Counted from the first letter of the stretch, positions 50,924-61,292 are shown. The stretch: 64,000 nt of DNA from Haliscomenobacteraceae bacterium (GCA_947501115.1 CANMVX010000017.1:1-64000), one strand, 5' to 3'. Translations and numbers: made by a program. Notes: generated by a model from the sequence alone, not told the origin.

Positions 50924-52477
50924 GTGGAAAAAGAACTTGTTATTTCCTCGACTTCAACAGAAGTGGAAATTGCTTTAATTGAAAATGCTCACCTTGTTGA
51001 AATTCATTCACAAAAAGTTAATAATAACTTTTCTGTGGGTGATATCTTTTTGGGGAGTGTTAAAAAATTAATGCCTGGCTTAAATGCCGCTTTTATTGAG
51101 ATAGGTCATAATAAGGATGCTTTTCTGCATTACACAGACTTGGGTCCAAAACTAAAATCTCTTACCAGATTTACTCAATCCGCTGCCAATGGTAGCCAAA
51201 ATACCCCTAGTCTGGATAATTTTATATTAGATCCAGAAATTTTAAAGACGGGAAGAATCGATCAGGTTTTAGCCAAACGCGACCTTCTCCTCGTTCAGGT
51301 CTTAAAAGAACCTATTTCAACCAAGGGACCCCGTTTAAGTTGTGAAATTACTATCCCGGGTAGATTTTTAGTCTTAACTCCTTTCTCTGATATCGTTGCC
51401 GTTTCTAAAAAAATTGCCAATAACGAAGAGAGAAAAAGACTTAAACTTCTAATTGAAAGTATCAAACCTAAAAACTTTGGTATCATCGTTCGTACCGCCG
51501 CAGAAGGTAAATTAGTAGCCGATCTTCATGAAGAATTGGGCTTTATGATGGGTAAATGGAATGATTTATTCTCCTCTCTTCACAAAGGTGCCGCTCCAAT
51601 GAAATTGCTAAGTGAGCTTGATAAAACATCAAGTATCTTACGAGACCTTCTTAGCGATTCTTTCAATAAAATACTGGTGGATGACAAAGACCTCTATCAA
51701 AGTATTCGAAATTATTTAGCTACCATCGCCCCAGATCAAGTAGGTATCGTTCAGCTTTATAAAGGTAATAATCCCATTTTTGAATCAATGGGGATTATTA
51801 AGCAAATTAAATCTTCCTTTGGTAAAACTGCTTCCCTTCCCAGTGGTGCATATCTGGTAATAGAGCATACTGAGGCCATGCATGTCATCGATGTAAATAG
51901 TGGCCATAAAATGAGCTCCCAAAATGCCGATGAAGCTATTATGAGGGTTAATGTGGAAGCCGCAGCAGAAATTGCCCGCCAACTTCGCTTAAGAGATATT
52001 GGAGGTATTATCATCGTCGATTTTATCGACATGAAAAATTCAGAGTATAAAAAGGACCTGCTCAGTGTTATGCGGGCAGCAATGAAAAAAGATAGAGCGC
52101 AACATACTATCTTGCCCTTGAGTAAGTTCGGCTTGATGCAGATTACTCGTCAAAGAGTTAGACCCGAAGTGAAAATTGATACAACAGAGGTTTGTCCAAC
52201 TTGTAACGGAACTGGTAAAATCAATCCTTCTATTCTTATTGTTGATGATATTGAACGAGATCTGAATTTTATTTTCCAATCCAGACCTTCAGCTAAAATT
52301 ACTATCGTTACTCATCCCTATATCCATGCCTTTCTTAAAATGGGGTTGTATAGTAAACAATTGCAATGGTCTTTTCGTCACATGAAATGGATCAAAATAT
52401 CCCCATCTAATGAACAACATATTTCTGGATATCAATTTTTTGACGAAAATAATGATCAGATTAGACTAAATTCATAG
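50924..52477 (+). CDS. rng: Ribonuclease G (Rne/Rng family)
   Basis: A 517-residue endoribonuclease. The S1 domain is GDIFLGSVKKLMPGLNAAFIE; catalytic Asp residues lie in VIDVNSGHK and IIVDFIDMKN, and the zinc link is CPTCNGTGK. It processes 5' ends of rRNA and decays mRNA. I take GTG 50924 (VEKELVISST) as the start; the frame also opens from TTG 50873. The shorter form matches the usual RNase G length and N-terminus in Bacteroidota. There is no long C-terminal RNase E scaffold. Confidence 0.9.
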   Translation: MEKELVISSTSTEVEIALIENAHLVEIHSQKVNNNFSVGDIFLGSVKKLMPGLNAAFIEIGHNKDAFLHYTDLGPKLKSLTRFTQSAANGSQNTPSLDNFILDPEILKTGRIDQVLAKRDLLLVQVLKEPISTKGPRLSCEITIPGRFLVLTPFSDIVAVSKKIANNEERKRLKLLIESIKPKNFGIIVRTAAEGKLVADLHEELGFMMGKWNDLFSSLHKGAAPMKLLSELDKTSSILRDLLSDSFNKILVDDKDLYQSIRNYLATIAPDQVGIVQLYKGNNPIFESMGIIKQIKSSFGKTASLPSGAYLVIEHTEAMHVIDVNSGHKMSSQNADEAIMRVNVEAAAEIARQLRLRDIGGIIIVDFIDMKNSEYKKDLLSVMRAAMKKDRAQHTILPLSKFGLMQITRQRVRPEVKIDTTEVCPTCNGTGKINPSILIVDDIERDLNFIFQSRPSAKITIVTHPYIHAFLKMGLYSKQLQWSFRHMKWIKISPSNEQHISGYQFFDENNDQIRLNS

Positions 52478-52483
52478 TTCCTC

Positions 52484-52582
52484 TCAGTTCATAGGACACC
52501 CACAGCCTGTTTTGCAAGCATTTATTAGGACGGAAATAATTACTAACAGTACAAAAACGTAGTTTATTTTTAGTTTTTTCAT
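52484..52582 (-). CDS. Very small lipoprotein (32 residues)
   Basis: MKKLKINYVFVLLVIISVLI, then NACKTGCGCPMN: a short signal peptide, a lipobox-like INAC (Cys23), and a mature peptide of only ten residues with three Cys. Small Bacteroidota lipoproteins with a CxxGCGCP end are known to me as unnamed orphans. The gene is convergent with RNase G, seven bases from its stop. Confidence 0.65.
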   Translation of the reverse strand: MKKLKINYVFVLLVIISVLINACKTGCGCPMN

Positions 52583-52671
52583 GCCTTAAAGATAATTTAA
52601 TATCAGTTTTACACCAAGTTAATAAATAGCCTTCAATTTTGTTCTTTTAAAAGTTCAAATTTGTACCACCA

Positions 52672-53811
52672 ATGACAGTCTTTCTAAATAACCAGTCAGC
52701 ATCAGGAAGTAAATTTTTTCCCGAAATACATGAACCAGCTATTTTGGTAACTCCTTTAGACTGGGGTTTAGGTCATGCTACTCGGTGTATCCCGATTATT
52801 CGCTGTTTGTTAGCGCTAAATCAACCCGTTTTGTTAGGAGGGTGTGGTGACTCTCTTAAAGTATTGAGACTGGAATTCCCAGATTTACCATTCGTCCTTC
52901 TTCCCGAATATAATATGCGTTACCCCAAAGATAATATGCTTTGGAACGTTGCGCTGAAATTACCTCAGCTTCTTTCTACTTTTGTTAAAGAACAACAAGT
53001 GGTGAAAGCGCTTTATAAAAATAATAAGATAAAGGCGGTCATTTCTGATAACAGATACGGTTGTTTTCATCCTGATATTCCTTCTATCCTCGTTACCCAT
53101 CAGGTTTATCCTATCGTTCCATTGCCCTCCGTAGAAAAGGGTATTCAAAAATATGTGCAGCTTTTAATAAATCAATTTAACGCCTGTTGGATTCCCGATA
53201 TGCCTGAAGCTTCTTCCTCGCTGGCAGGCAAATTGGCTCACCCAATGGTGAAAAATGCCAGATGTATCGGACCCTTAAGTAGGTTGGCTCCTCAAGAGAA
53301 TTTAATTAACCCTGCATTTAAAGCCCTCTTTCTTCTTTCAGGTCCAGAACCTCAACGAACTTATCTTGAAAATATCATTAGGGATCAGGTAGCCTCTCTC
53401 GATGGAAATTATGCTTTAGTTCAGGGGCTTCCCAATCAAGTCAATGCAGCTTCCTTTAAAGAGGGGAATTTGTCCGTTTTTCCTTACGTTCAAGCTAATG
53501 AGTTATCTCTTTTAATTGCAAACAGTGAAATGGTTCTCTGTAGAGCTGGGTATAGTACCCTTATGGACCTTGCCTTTTTTGGGAAGAAAGCCATTTTCGT
53601 CCCAACACCAGGGCAAACAGAACAAATCTATTTGGCAGATCAATTACATGAGGCAAATAGAGGTACTACCATTTCTCAAGATAAATTAATCCTGAAGGAA
53701 GCAATAAAAAAAGCGGAACTTACGGTTGGGTTGCCTAAGTACAAACCAAATATTGGGGAGGATTTACTTATGGACGCAGTGAAGGATTTGCTAATTCTTT
53801 GTGAGAAATAA
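52672..53811 (+). CDS. MurG-like glycosyltransferase (GT-B fold)
   Basis: A 379-residue protein. LVTPLDWGLGHATRCIPII at about 26-43 is the MurG-like GxGH loop, the linker ends IKAVISDNRYG, and the C-terminal half has FLLSGPEPQR, NSEMVLCRAGYSTLMDL and FVPTPGQTEQIY, matching the nucleotide-sugar part. It lacks a membrane segment. It may transfer a sugar to a lipid or cell-wall acceptor; the acceptor is unknown. It is convergent with pth, one base from its stop. Confidence 0.8.
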   Translation: MTVFLNNQSASGSKFFPEIHEPAILVTPLDWGLGHATRCIPIIRCLLALNQPVLLGGCGDSLKVLRLEFPDLPFVLLPEYNMRYPKDNMLWNVALKLPQLLSTFVKEQQVVKALYKNNKIKAVISDNRYGCFHPDIPSILVTHQVYPIVPLPSVEKGIQKYVQLLINQFNACWIPDMPEASSSLAGKLAHPMVKNARCIGPLSRLAPQENLINPAFKALFLLSGPEPQRTYLENIIRDQVASLDGNYALVQGLPNQVNAASFKEGNLSVFPYVQANELSLLIANSEMVLCRAGYSTLMDLAFFGKKAIFVPTPGQTEQIYLADQLHEANRGTTISQDKLILKEAIKKAELTVGLPKYKPNIGEDLLMDAVKDLLILCEK

Positions 53812-53812
53812 C

Positions 53813-54373
53813 CTATTTGTTTATTTCGTTCATAGCCAAACTAATGCCTAAAGAAACAAACTTTTTTACGGCATCGGCACTCTTGGATATAATTTCGCTG
53901 AGTTGTTTATTTTCTTCTTCGCTCCATTCGCCAAGAACATAATCAACTTGTACCCCTTTTTGTTCCGGACGACTTATCCCGACTCTTAGCCTCGGATACT
54001 CGGTACCGTTTAGCACAGCCTGGATATCTTTAAGTCCATTGTGCCCACCGTCACTTCCGCGGGGCTTCAAACGGACAGTTCCAAAATCAAAATTCAAATC
54101 ATCAACAATAACCAGTAAATTATTTTTGTCAATTTTTTCTTTCTGCATCCAGTAATTAACAGCTTTCCCACTTAAATTCATATAGGTGGTAGGTTTTACT
54201 AAAATAAGCTGCTTCCCTTTATATTTTATCCTGGCTATATGCGCCAGTGTTTCATTTTGAAATGAAACACCGGCGGCATTGGCTAGTTCATCTACTACTT
54301 TGAAACCAATATTATGCCTGGTTTCAGCATATTCAGCCCCTTTATTTCCAAGGCCAACAATTAAATACTTCAT
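53813..54373 (-). CDS. pth: Peptidyl-tRNA hydrolase
   Basis: A 186-residue enzyme that recycles peptidyl-tRNA. N10 and H20 (VGLGNKG, ETRHNIGF) are the catalytic residues, same numbering as E. coli, and VIVDDLNFDFG, LRPRGSDGGHNGLK-like motif follow. It is the last gene of a unit with dapD and an upstream exported protein; dapD is 10 bases away. Confidence 0.95.
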   Translation of the reverse strand: MKYLIVGLGNKGAEYAETRHNIGFKVVDELANAAGVSFQNETLAHIARIKYKGKQLILVKPTTYMNLSGKAVNYWMQKEKIDKNNLLVIVDDLNFDFGTVRLKPRGSDGGHNGLKDIQAVLNGTEYPRLRVGISRPEQKGVQVDYVLGEWSEEENKQLSEIISKSADAVKKFVSLGISLAMNEINK

Positions 54374-54383
54374 GAAGTGAAAA

Positions 54384-55202
54384 TTAAACAGCTACATTGT
54401 GCTCTCTTAAAGCATCATTTAGGGATACTTTTTTATCTGTAGATTCTTTCCGTTTTCCAATGATTAACGCCGCAGGTACCTGATATGATCCAGCTGGAAA
54501 TGTTTTGGTGTAACTACCGGGAATGACTACTGATCCGGGAGGAACGTATCCTTTGTGAGTGATTGGTTCTGAACCAGTTACATCTATAATGTGCGTGCTT
54601 TTGGTTAATACCACATTAGCTCCCAAAACAGCTTCTTTTCCTACCCTTACCCCCTCAACGACAATACATCGGGAGCCTATAAAACAATCGTCTTCAATGA
54701 TAGTAGGTGTTGCTTGAAGGGGTTCAAGGACGCCTCCAATACCTACGCCACCACTTAAATGTACGTTTCTGCCAATTTGGGCGCATGAACCTACCGTTGC
54801 CCAGGTATCAACCATAGTGCCGCTTCCAACCCATGCCCCGATATTTACATAAGAAGGCATTAAGATGACCCCTTTTTCTAAAAATGATCCATGCCTTGCA
54901 ATGGCATGTGGTACTACCCGAACCCCCTGTGAAGCATATCCTTTCTTTAAAGGAATTTTGTCGTGAAACTCAAAGGGGCCAACTTCTATGGTTTCCATTT
55001 CACTAATGGGAAAATAAAGTACCACCGCTTTTTTTATCCATTCATGGACTTGCCAATTTCCTGATTCGTCAGGCTCGGCAACACGCAATTTGCCCTTATC
55101 CAGTTGTTCAATAACAGAGAAAATAGCTTCTTTTGTGCCGCTTTCTTTTAAAAGCTCCCTGTTATCCCAGGCAGATTCAATGATTTGCTTCTCGTTAAGC
55201 AT
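54384..55202 (-). CDS. dapD: Tetrahydrodipicolinate N-succinyltransferase
   Basis: A 272-residue acyltransferase of lysine and diaminopimelate synthesis. Left-handed beta-helix hexapeptide repeats span about 105-230 (VNIGAWVGSGTMVDTWATVG, then GGVGIGGVLEPLQATP). The N-terminal helical domain and a C-terminal GKRKESTDKKVSLNDALRE are typical. It uses succinyl-CoA. It precedes pth and follows the secreted protein by 22 bases. Confidence 0.95.
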   Translation of the reverse strand: MLNEKQIIESAWDNRELLKESGTKEAIFSVIEQLDKGKLRVAEPDESGNWQVHEWIKKAVVLYFPISEMETIEVGPFEFHDKIPLKKGYASQGVRVVPHAIARHGSFLEKGVILMPSYVNIGAWVGSGTMVDTWATVGSCAQIGRNVHLSGGVGIGGVLEPLQATPTIIEDDCFIGSRCIVVEGVRVGKEAVLGANVVLTKSTHIIDVTGSEPITHKGYVPPGSVVIPGSYTKTFPAGSYQVPAALIIGKRKESTDKKVSLNDALREHNVAV

Positions 55203-55224
55203 TCTTTATTTGTTTGGGTATTAA

Positions 55225-56649
55225 TTAAAATTCTAACCTGGCTAAACGAAGTCTTCCCCGCCTTTCACTAGGTATGATGATACGCTGGGCATTGACCTGT
55301 AAGGCATCTTTGAAGCGAAGTCTTATCTTCTGATTTTCAGTACTTAAAATGCTTTTTCGTTCCGATTTTCCATCGCCTCTTAATAAATATTCACTTACCG
55401 TGTTCTCATATTTTATCTCATCATTGAAAAGAAGATGCAATTTTTCAGGCGTCCGAAATATGAAAAAAGAGGAAAAGGCCCCCATGTCATCCTGAGAATA
55501 TTGTTTCTTATACAGTATGGACTGCCAATGAAATTCCCCGTCCGGATTAATAGCTATGATGAATATATCGTTGTAATAATAATCTATTATGCTGCGGCTG
55601 AAATTATCATACATCATCCGGTTCATATTATTGATCCGCCGTTCCATATCCTGCGATTCTTCCCCTATAATTAAAAGACCCCCGTCTTGTCTTAAAATAA
55701 GATCAGCAATGTTAATATTCATTATGCCCCGGTTATTTCTCGAATCTTTACCCTCTAAATCTGACACAAACCGATCGTTGAATGCCTGTAATTTTGCCTT
55801 TTCTAAATTACCCTCAGGACTAAGATTTACAAGAAAGTATCCCTCCGCTTTTTCAGGATTCCTATTATAATAGAATCCCGATGCAATTAATTTTTTATTC
55901 AGATTATCGAATATGAACCGTGCATCATACACTACTTTTTCTCCTAAATGTATCGTTGAAATTTTAGGGCCAGATTGTCCTTTACCATAAATGATTAGCC
56001 TGAAATGACCCTCCTCTCTTCTTTGTTTATATATACTCTCCTGTATGAAAGAATACATATTTCCTTCATTATCAATGGTTACAGACATTGGGTTGTCAAA
56101 ATTACTATAGCCGTCAATGACTATTCGCTTCTCCCATAGTAAGTCCATCGTCTCATTGTCAAGCACAAAAGCGTGAAGCTCATTTCCTTTGTCAATCGCA
56201 TAAAATAAAACCTTATTCCTATCCTCAGATATAACCATTTCATATTCTGGAAAGAATACAATAAATCCCATGTTAATTAATGTAATTGAATCTTTCAGAT
56301 TAGCTGACGCGTCATACCTATGTGCACGCAAATAGGTGTCTCCTTGTTGCCTGACTTGATAGATTAAGGTGAAATCACTCTCCCTGACGTTGTAACCCAT
56401 GATGCCGATCTGCTTCTTCTCGAAATTTAACTCCTTTGTCCAGGAATTTCTCATCTGTTCATCAAAGCCCGAAATTTCATATTTTAGGCCAATGGTACTC
56501 ATCATTAATGCGTTACCCTTTATTTCTCCTAAAATATCGTACTTTACCTCACTTCGCAAAGGAATTTCATCAGAAACTATCAGCTTCTGGCCAAATCCAT
56601 AAAAATAAATCAATGTTCCAATAAAAGTCGCTATCCATTTCATATTCAT
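55225..56649 (-). CDS. Exported beta-rich protein of unknown function
   Basis: About 474 residues from ATG 56649 (MNMKWIATFIGTL leading a signal peptide to YGFGQ); ATG 56643 is equally possible, and the frame extends to 56685 without a signal. The mature part is rich in beta-strand segments (NLKDSITLINMGFIVFFPEY, GNMYSFIQESIY) and suggests a WD40/propeller-like fold, but no family is certain. It is the first gene of the dapD-pth unit and is divergent from the S41 protease. Confidence 0.65.
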   Translation of the reverse strand: MNMKWIATFIGTLIYFYGFGQKLIVSDEIPLRSEVKYDILGEIKGNALMMSTIGLKYEISGFDEQMRNSWTKELNFEKKQIGIMGYNVRESDFTLIYQVRQQGDTYLRAHRYDASANLKDSITLINMGFIVFFPEYEMVISEDRNKVLFYAIDKGNELHAFVLDNETMDLLWEKRIVIDGYSNFDNPMSVTIDNEGNMYSFIQESIYKQRREEGHFRLIIYGKGQSGPKISTIHLGEKVVYDARFIFDNLNKKLIASGFYYNRNPEKAEGYFLVNLSPEGNLEKAKLQAFNDRFVSDLEGKDSRNNRGIMNINIADLILRQDGGLLIIGEESQDMERRINNMNRMMYDNFSRSIIDYYYNDIFIIAINPDGEFHWQSILYKKQYSQDDMGAFSSFFIFRTPEKLHLLFNDEIKYENTVSEYLLRGDGKSERKSILSTENQKIRLRFKDALQVNAQRIIIPSERRGRLRLARLEF

Positions 56650-56748
56650 AAATATAACTTTTTTCGACGTAATTATTTCCGCCAAAGGAAACGGTTTATT
56701 TAAATAAGTAACTTTATCCTATTATTGTTCAGATAAACGTCAAATTGT

Positions 56749-59700
56749 ATGAAAATCTTTCCCGCTTTATTTATTTTTTGTTCTCTTTGGTTCGCTTCTA
56801 TAGCTGAAAATAGTCCAACCTGGTTGAGATATTCAGCTATTTCACCCGATGGAAATTCAATAGTTTTTACCTATAAAGGTGATCTTTGGCTCGTTCCAAC
56901 TCAGGGAGGGGAAGCAGTGCCTCTTACCTTTCACGAGGCGCATGACTTTATGCCAGTGTGGTCAAATGATAGCAAAACTATCGCATTTTCGTCTGACAGA
57001 TTTGGTAATTTCGATATTTTTACCGTTTCTGTAAACGGAGGTACACCAAAAAGGTTAACCTATCATTCCGCTCCAGATTATCCTTACGAGTTTACAACCG
57101 ACAATAAATTTATTGTTTTTGGTTCTGCACAAAAGGATCTGGCTGAAAATCGGCAGTTTCCTACAGGTTCTCAACCTGAGGTGTATAAAGTACCTCTGAC
57201 CGGTGGCCAAGTTCAACAAGTTTGGACCACCCCGGCTGAAGATATTTCTATTCATAAAAATGGAAATCTTTGGGTTTATCACGATAAAAAAGGGGGAGAA
57301 AATTCCTGGAGGAAACACCACGTTTCTTCTATCGCCAGAGATTTGTGGCTTTTTAATCAACAACTGAATAAACATACTAAATTAACTGCTTTTCCTGGGG
57401 AGGACAGAAATCCTGTCTTTTCAGCAGACGGTAAATCGGTGTTTTATTTAAGTGAGCAGTTTGGTTCTTTCAATGTCTGTAAATTAACCTTGGACAACCC
57501 TTCAAAAGTAGTACAGGTTACAAAATTTGCTAAACATCCCGTTCGATTCCTCACTCAATCCGATGCGGGAATACTCTGTTTTAGTTTTGACGGAAGTATC
57601 TACACTTTGAAAGACGGGGGTTCTCCAAAATTAGTGGATGTTAAAATCTCTAATGAAAATAGAAAGAATAATGAGCAAATTCTCTCCGTTAAAGGTGGCG
57701 TGCGTGGTATGGCTGTTTCTCCCGACGGTAAAGAGGTAGCTTATATCTATCGCGGTGAAGTGTTTGTTTCCTCTGTGGACGGGGGTATGACAAAACAAAT
57801 AACAAAAACACCTGAACAGGAGGTCTCTGTTAGCTTCTCTCCAGACGGAAAGTCGCTGGTTTATGCTTCTGAAAGAGGGAACCGCTGGCAAATTTTTGAA
57901 TCTACCAGGATTCGCGCAGAAGAACTTTATTTCTCTTCTTCTACCTTGCTTTCTGAAAAAATTCTTTTTACAAATGCAAATAATTGCTACCAACCCCTTT
58001 TTTCCCCAAATGGAAAAGAACTGGCGTTTATTGAAAATAGAATGACCTTGAAAATTTGGAATAAGGAAAGTGGCCAGTTCAGAACTATCTTAGGACAAGA
58101 CCATCTCTTTGCTATGGGCGAAAATGACCAGTATTTTACCTGGAGTCCCGATAATAAATGGTTGATCTTTGATTATAGCCTGCCTGGATCCGCCGTTGGG
58201 GAAATTGGATTAGTGGCCGCAGATGGTAAATCAAAACCCATTAATATCACTGAAAGTGGCTTCCAGGATTTTAATGCCAAATTTGCGCTCGGCGGGGAAG
58301 CTATCTTTTGGTTTAGTAATAGAGATGGTTTGAAATCAGTCGCTCAAAGTGGCAATAGTCAGTTGGATATATATGCTATTTATCTTACAAAAGAGGCTTT
58401 TGATAAATATAATTTGTCTAAAGAGGAATTTGCCCTGGCGAAAGAAATGTCCGATAAGAAATTAAAAAGAGATTCCACTGCAAAAAAAGATTCTTTGAAT
58501 CTCCTGCAAATTGATTGGAAAAATATAGATAGTCGTAAAGTGAAATGGACCTTAAACTCTACCTCAATTTCTGATGCTGTCGTTAGTAAGGACGGAGAAA
58601 CCTTGTTCTACCTGGCAAGGTATGAAAAGGGTTTTAATCTTTGGTCCCTAAATCTTAGAACTAAAGAATCAAAAATTATTTCAAATCTTAATGCTTCCAG
58701 TGGAAATTTAACCTGGGATAAGGATTTTAAAAATATTTTCTTAAATGCCTCAGGGGGCATAATGAAAATTAATCCTGAATCTGGTAAACAGGAATCTGTC
58801 TCTATTCAAGGTGAAATGGTCCTGGATGTGGCCGCTGAGAGATTATACATGTTTCACCATGTTTGTAGAAAAACGGAAAGTACTTTTTATACCCAGTCTT
58901 TTCATGGCGTTCCCTGGAATGATTATAAAACAGATTATTTAAAGCATCTTCCCCATATATCTAATGGACATGAATTTGCAGAGCTACTCTCAGAATTATT
59001 GGGCGAATTGAATATCTCTCACAGTGGAGCAAGATATTCAAATGCCACCCCGCAAGATGACGAAACTGCTTCTTTTGGTGTATTCTTTGATCCTTCTTTT
59101 ACGGGAAATGGTTGGAAAATTAAAGAAATAATCGTCGGCGGTCCTTTAGATAAGGCTGCACTGAAAATTGGACCTGGCGCCGTCATTACCAGTATTGACG
59201 GACTTCTTTTCGATAAAAATCAGGATCTGGCCGCTTTCCTAAATAGGAAGGCTGGTAAAAATGTACTCATTTCAGTGCAAGATTCCGGGAAGTCAGTGGA
59301 AATGGTGGTGCAACCCATCAGCCTGGCAGAAGAAAGTCGTCTGCTTTACAAAAGATGGGTGAAGAAAAATCAAGATGAGGTAGATAGATTGTCTTCTGGT
59401 CAGCTAGGTTATATTCATATTCCTGGAATGAGCGACGGTGCTTATAGAACGGTCTTTGAGGAAACGATGGGTAAATTTTTTAATAAAAAAGCGCTGGTAG
59501 TAGATACCCGATTCAATGGCGGTGGTGATTTAGTAGCCGATCTGGCCACTTTCTTTTCAGGGAAAAAATTTATGGATTTTGCCGTCGATAATAGAAGCGC
59601 TGGATTTGAACCTAATTTCAGATGGACTAAACCTATCATCTCACTGGCCAATGAGGCTAATTATTCCGATGGTCACTGTTATGCCTATATGATCAAAGAA

Positions 59701-59952
59701 TTAAATCTTGGTAAATTAGTGGGGCAACCTATTCCAGGCACTTGTACCTTCGCTGGTTGGGAAGTCCTCCAGGATAATGCCATCCGTTGGGGCGTTCCTT
59801 CTTTGGGCGTAAAAGGTACGGACGGGAAGTATCTGGAAAATGCTCAGACTTACCCAGATGTTACCGTTTGGAACGATTTCGATAAAATTTCAACAGGGAA
59901 AGATCAGCAATTAGAAGAGGCTATTCGCTTGCTTTTAGCTGAGTTAAAATAA
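56749..59952 (+). CDS. Tricorn-type S41 serine protease
   Basis: A 1,067-residue exported protease with a signal peptide (to about SIAEN). N-terminal TolB/PD40 propeller repeats (FSPDGKSLVYASERG, AVSPDGKEVAYIY) take up the first ~530 residues. A PDZ domain lies near 765-860, then the S41 core. By comparison with Tricorn the triad is H758 (ISHSGARY), S973 (NYSDGH) and E1030 (YLENAQTYPD), with spacing close to the archaeal enzyme. It would degrade peptides in the periplasm or outside. It is transcribed alone. Confidence 0.88.
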   Translation: MKIFPALFIFCSLWFASIAENSPTWLRYSAISPDGNSIVFTYKGDLWLVPTQGGEAVPLTFHEAHDFMPVWSNDSKTIAFSSDRFGNFDIFTVSVNGGTPKRLTYHSAPDYPYEFTTDNKFIVFGSAQKDLAENRQFPTGSQPEVYKVPLTGGQVQQVWTTPAEDISIHKNGNLWVYHDKKGGENSWRKHHVSSIARDLWLFNQQLNKHTKLTAFPGEDRNPVFSADGKSVFYLSEQFGSFNVCKLTLDNPSKVVQVTKFAKHPVRFLTQSDAGILCFSFDGSIYTLKDGGSPKLVDVKISNENRKNNEQILSVKGGVRGMAVSPDGKEVAYIYRGEVFVSSVDGGMTKQITKTPEQEVSVSFSPDGKSLVYASERGNRWQIFESTRIRAEELYFSSSTLLSEKILFTNANNCYQPLFSPNGKELAFIENRMTLKIWNKESGQFRTILGQDHLFAMGENDQYFTWSPDNKWLIFDYSLPGSAVGEIGLVAADGKSKPINITESGFQDFNAKFALGGEAIFWFSNRDGLKSVAQSGNSQLDIYAIYLTKEAFDKYNLSKEEFALAKEMSDKKLKRDSTAKKDSLNLLQIDWKNIDSRKVKWTLNSTSISDAVVSKDGETLFYLARYEKGFNLWSLNLRTKESKIISNLNASSGNLTWDKDFKNIFLNASGGIMKINPESGKQESVSIQGEMVLDVAAERLYMFHHVCRKTESTFYTQSFHGVPWNDYKTDYLKHLPHISNGHEFAELLSELLGELNISHSGARYSNATPQDDETASFGVFFDPSFTGNGWKIKEIIVGGPLDKAALKIGPGAVITSIDGLLFDKNQDLAAFLNRKAGKNVLISVQDSGKSVEMVVQPISLAEESRLLYKRWVKKNQDEVDRLSSGQLGYIHIPGMSDGAYRTVFEETMGKFFNKKALVVDTRFNGGGDLVADLATFFSGKKFMDFAVDNRSAGFEPNFRWTKPIISLANEANYSDGHCYAYMIKELNLGKLVGQPIPGTCTFAGWEVLQDNAIRWGVPSLGVKGTDGKYLENAQTYPDVTVWNDFDKISTGKDQQLEEAIRLLLAELK

Positions 59953-59960
59953 TGTAAAGG

Positions 59961-60016
59961 GTTGTCCTCCAGGGTAAAAGACTGATTTGGAATGATCTTT
60001 TGCCATGGAGGACAAC
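59961..60016. terminator. Terminator hairpin between S41 protease and barrel genes
   Basis: GTTGTCCTCCA and TGGAGGACAAC form a perfect 11-bp stem, extended by GGTAAAAGA/TCTTTTGCC (8 of 9), with a 14-base loop. A T-run (CATTTTTAT) follows on the plus strand. It can serve both convergent genes. Confidence 0.65.
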
Positions 60017-60037
60017 ATTTTTATAAACAACAACGAT

Positions 60038-61129
60038 TTATTTCTTTTTACTTATCTGAACAGAATATCGAAGGTTGATGAGGTAATCAGCAAAGGCTGC
60101 GTCTCCGTTCCTAAACTGACCTGTTAGTTTAGATGTCTCGATGTCGGTAACACTTTGTGGCCTGCTTCTTCTCACCGCAATAGGTACACTTAACTGAATA
60201 TTCGTACCTCCTTTCATATAATTTATTCCCGGTTCAAGAGAAATGATACTCCCTGGTCTCCTGAATCCTAAACTTCCGCCGAGTACATCTCTAACGGGAA
60301 CGCCTTCATATCGTGCGCCAATAATGCCGGAAAAACCCTTTTGATTACTACCCGTCATGAGCCCTGCCCGAAAACTATATTGATCAGTCACAGACATGAT
60401 TGATTCATTTTTTAATATCGGGTTTAACGTTTCTCTAAAAGTACGAACGCCATTTATCTCTCTTGGATTTGAAAGATAATAACCAGTAATATAACCAGTT
60501 ATACCCGAAAATATGGATTGGTAATATTGAAAATCTAAGGATATTCCAAAGCCTCCGTCTCCCGGTTGTATAGATTGATCCACAGGACGAACCTCGGAAC
60601 CACCATTCGGCCCGACATTGTAAAACAGATCCAATGCCTGGTAATTTCCCGTAGGTAGTTTTATAGAGAAACCAGCCGCTAAGGCATGCTTTTTTCTTCC
60701 CGGTGCCACTATCCAATAGCCAAGACCCGTCCGAATATCTCCCAAACCTCTGGAAAAGGTAGTTCTTCTCTCTTTTCGACCATGCTCGTATAAAGATGAT
60801 CTTGTGTTAATGACAAATGGAATATCACTGGTGAAGAATAGTCTTTCTGTTAACCCATGTTGTACACCTAAATTGAAGGCACTAGTGTGGTTGATAACTT
60901 CCGTTCCATTCGCTACTCTGTCCGCCTCTTCTTCCAATCCTTTGAAATGACGAAACGATTTAAAATATCGAAAGTCTCCGGAAATATTCCATGCTCCTTT
61001 TAAGCCGGCCTCAGCATGGCTGTTAGGATTTAAACAAGACCCAACGCCTCTTATGGCAACACATCCCTGACCTTGTAAGGAAAAGTTCGTAAGGATTATT
61101 GAAAAAATTAAGATAAGATGTAATTTCAT
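60038..61129 (-). CDS. Outer-membrane beta-barrel protein
   Basis: A 363-residue protein from ATG 61129 (the frame opens at TTG 61135). A signal peptide runs to about LQGQ. The rest is alternating amphipathic strands (LGDIRTGLGYWIVAPG, GFGISLDFQYYQSIF), like the MetA-pathway/phenol-degradation transporter barrels, but ligand and family are not certain. An AIRGVGSCLNPNS start is common in these Bacteroidota proteins. It is convergent with the S41 gene and divergent from the sensor kinase. Confidence 0.75.
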   Translation of the reverse strand: MKLHLILIFSIILTNFSLQGQGCVAIRGVGSCLNPNSHAEAGLKGAWNISGDFRYFKSFRHFKGLEEEADRVANGTEVINHTSAFNLGVQHGLTERLFFTSDIPFVINTRSSLYEHGRKERRTTFSRGLGDIRTGLGYWIVAPGRKKHALAAGFSIKLPTGNYQALDLFYNVGPNGGSEVRPVDQSIQPGDGGFGISLDFQYYQSIFSGITGYITGYYLSNPREINGVRTFRETLNPILKNESIMSVTDQYSFRAGLMTGSNQKGFSGIIGARYEGVPVRDVLGGSLGFRRPGSIISLEPGINYMKGGTNIQLSVPIAVRRSRPQSVTDIETSKLTGQFRNGDAAFADYLINLRYSVQISKKK

Positions 61130-61292
61130 TTTCAAAGGTGATTTTATATAACAAAGGTCGGTTTTGTATCCGGATAATGAGGCTAATGAAAAACGATTAA
61201 AAGCGAATGATAGGTTAATGTTTCTTTACACTTACTCTTTTTGTCTTATTTTACATCATTAATAATTTTAACGCAACTTAAATTAGGGTTCC

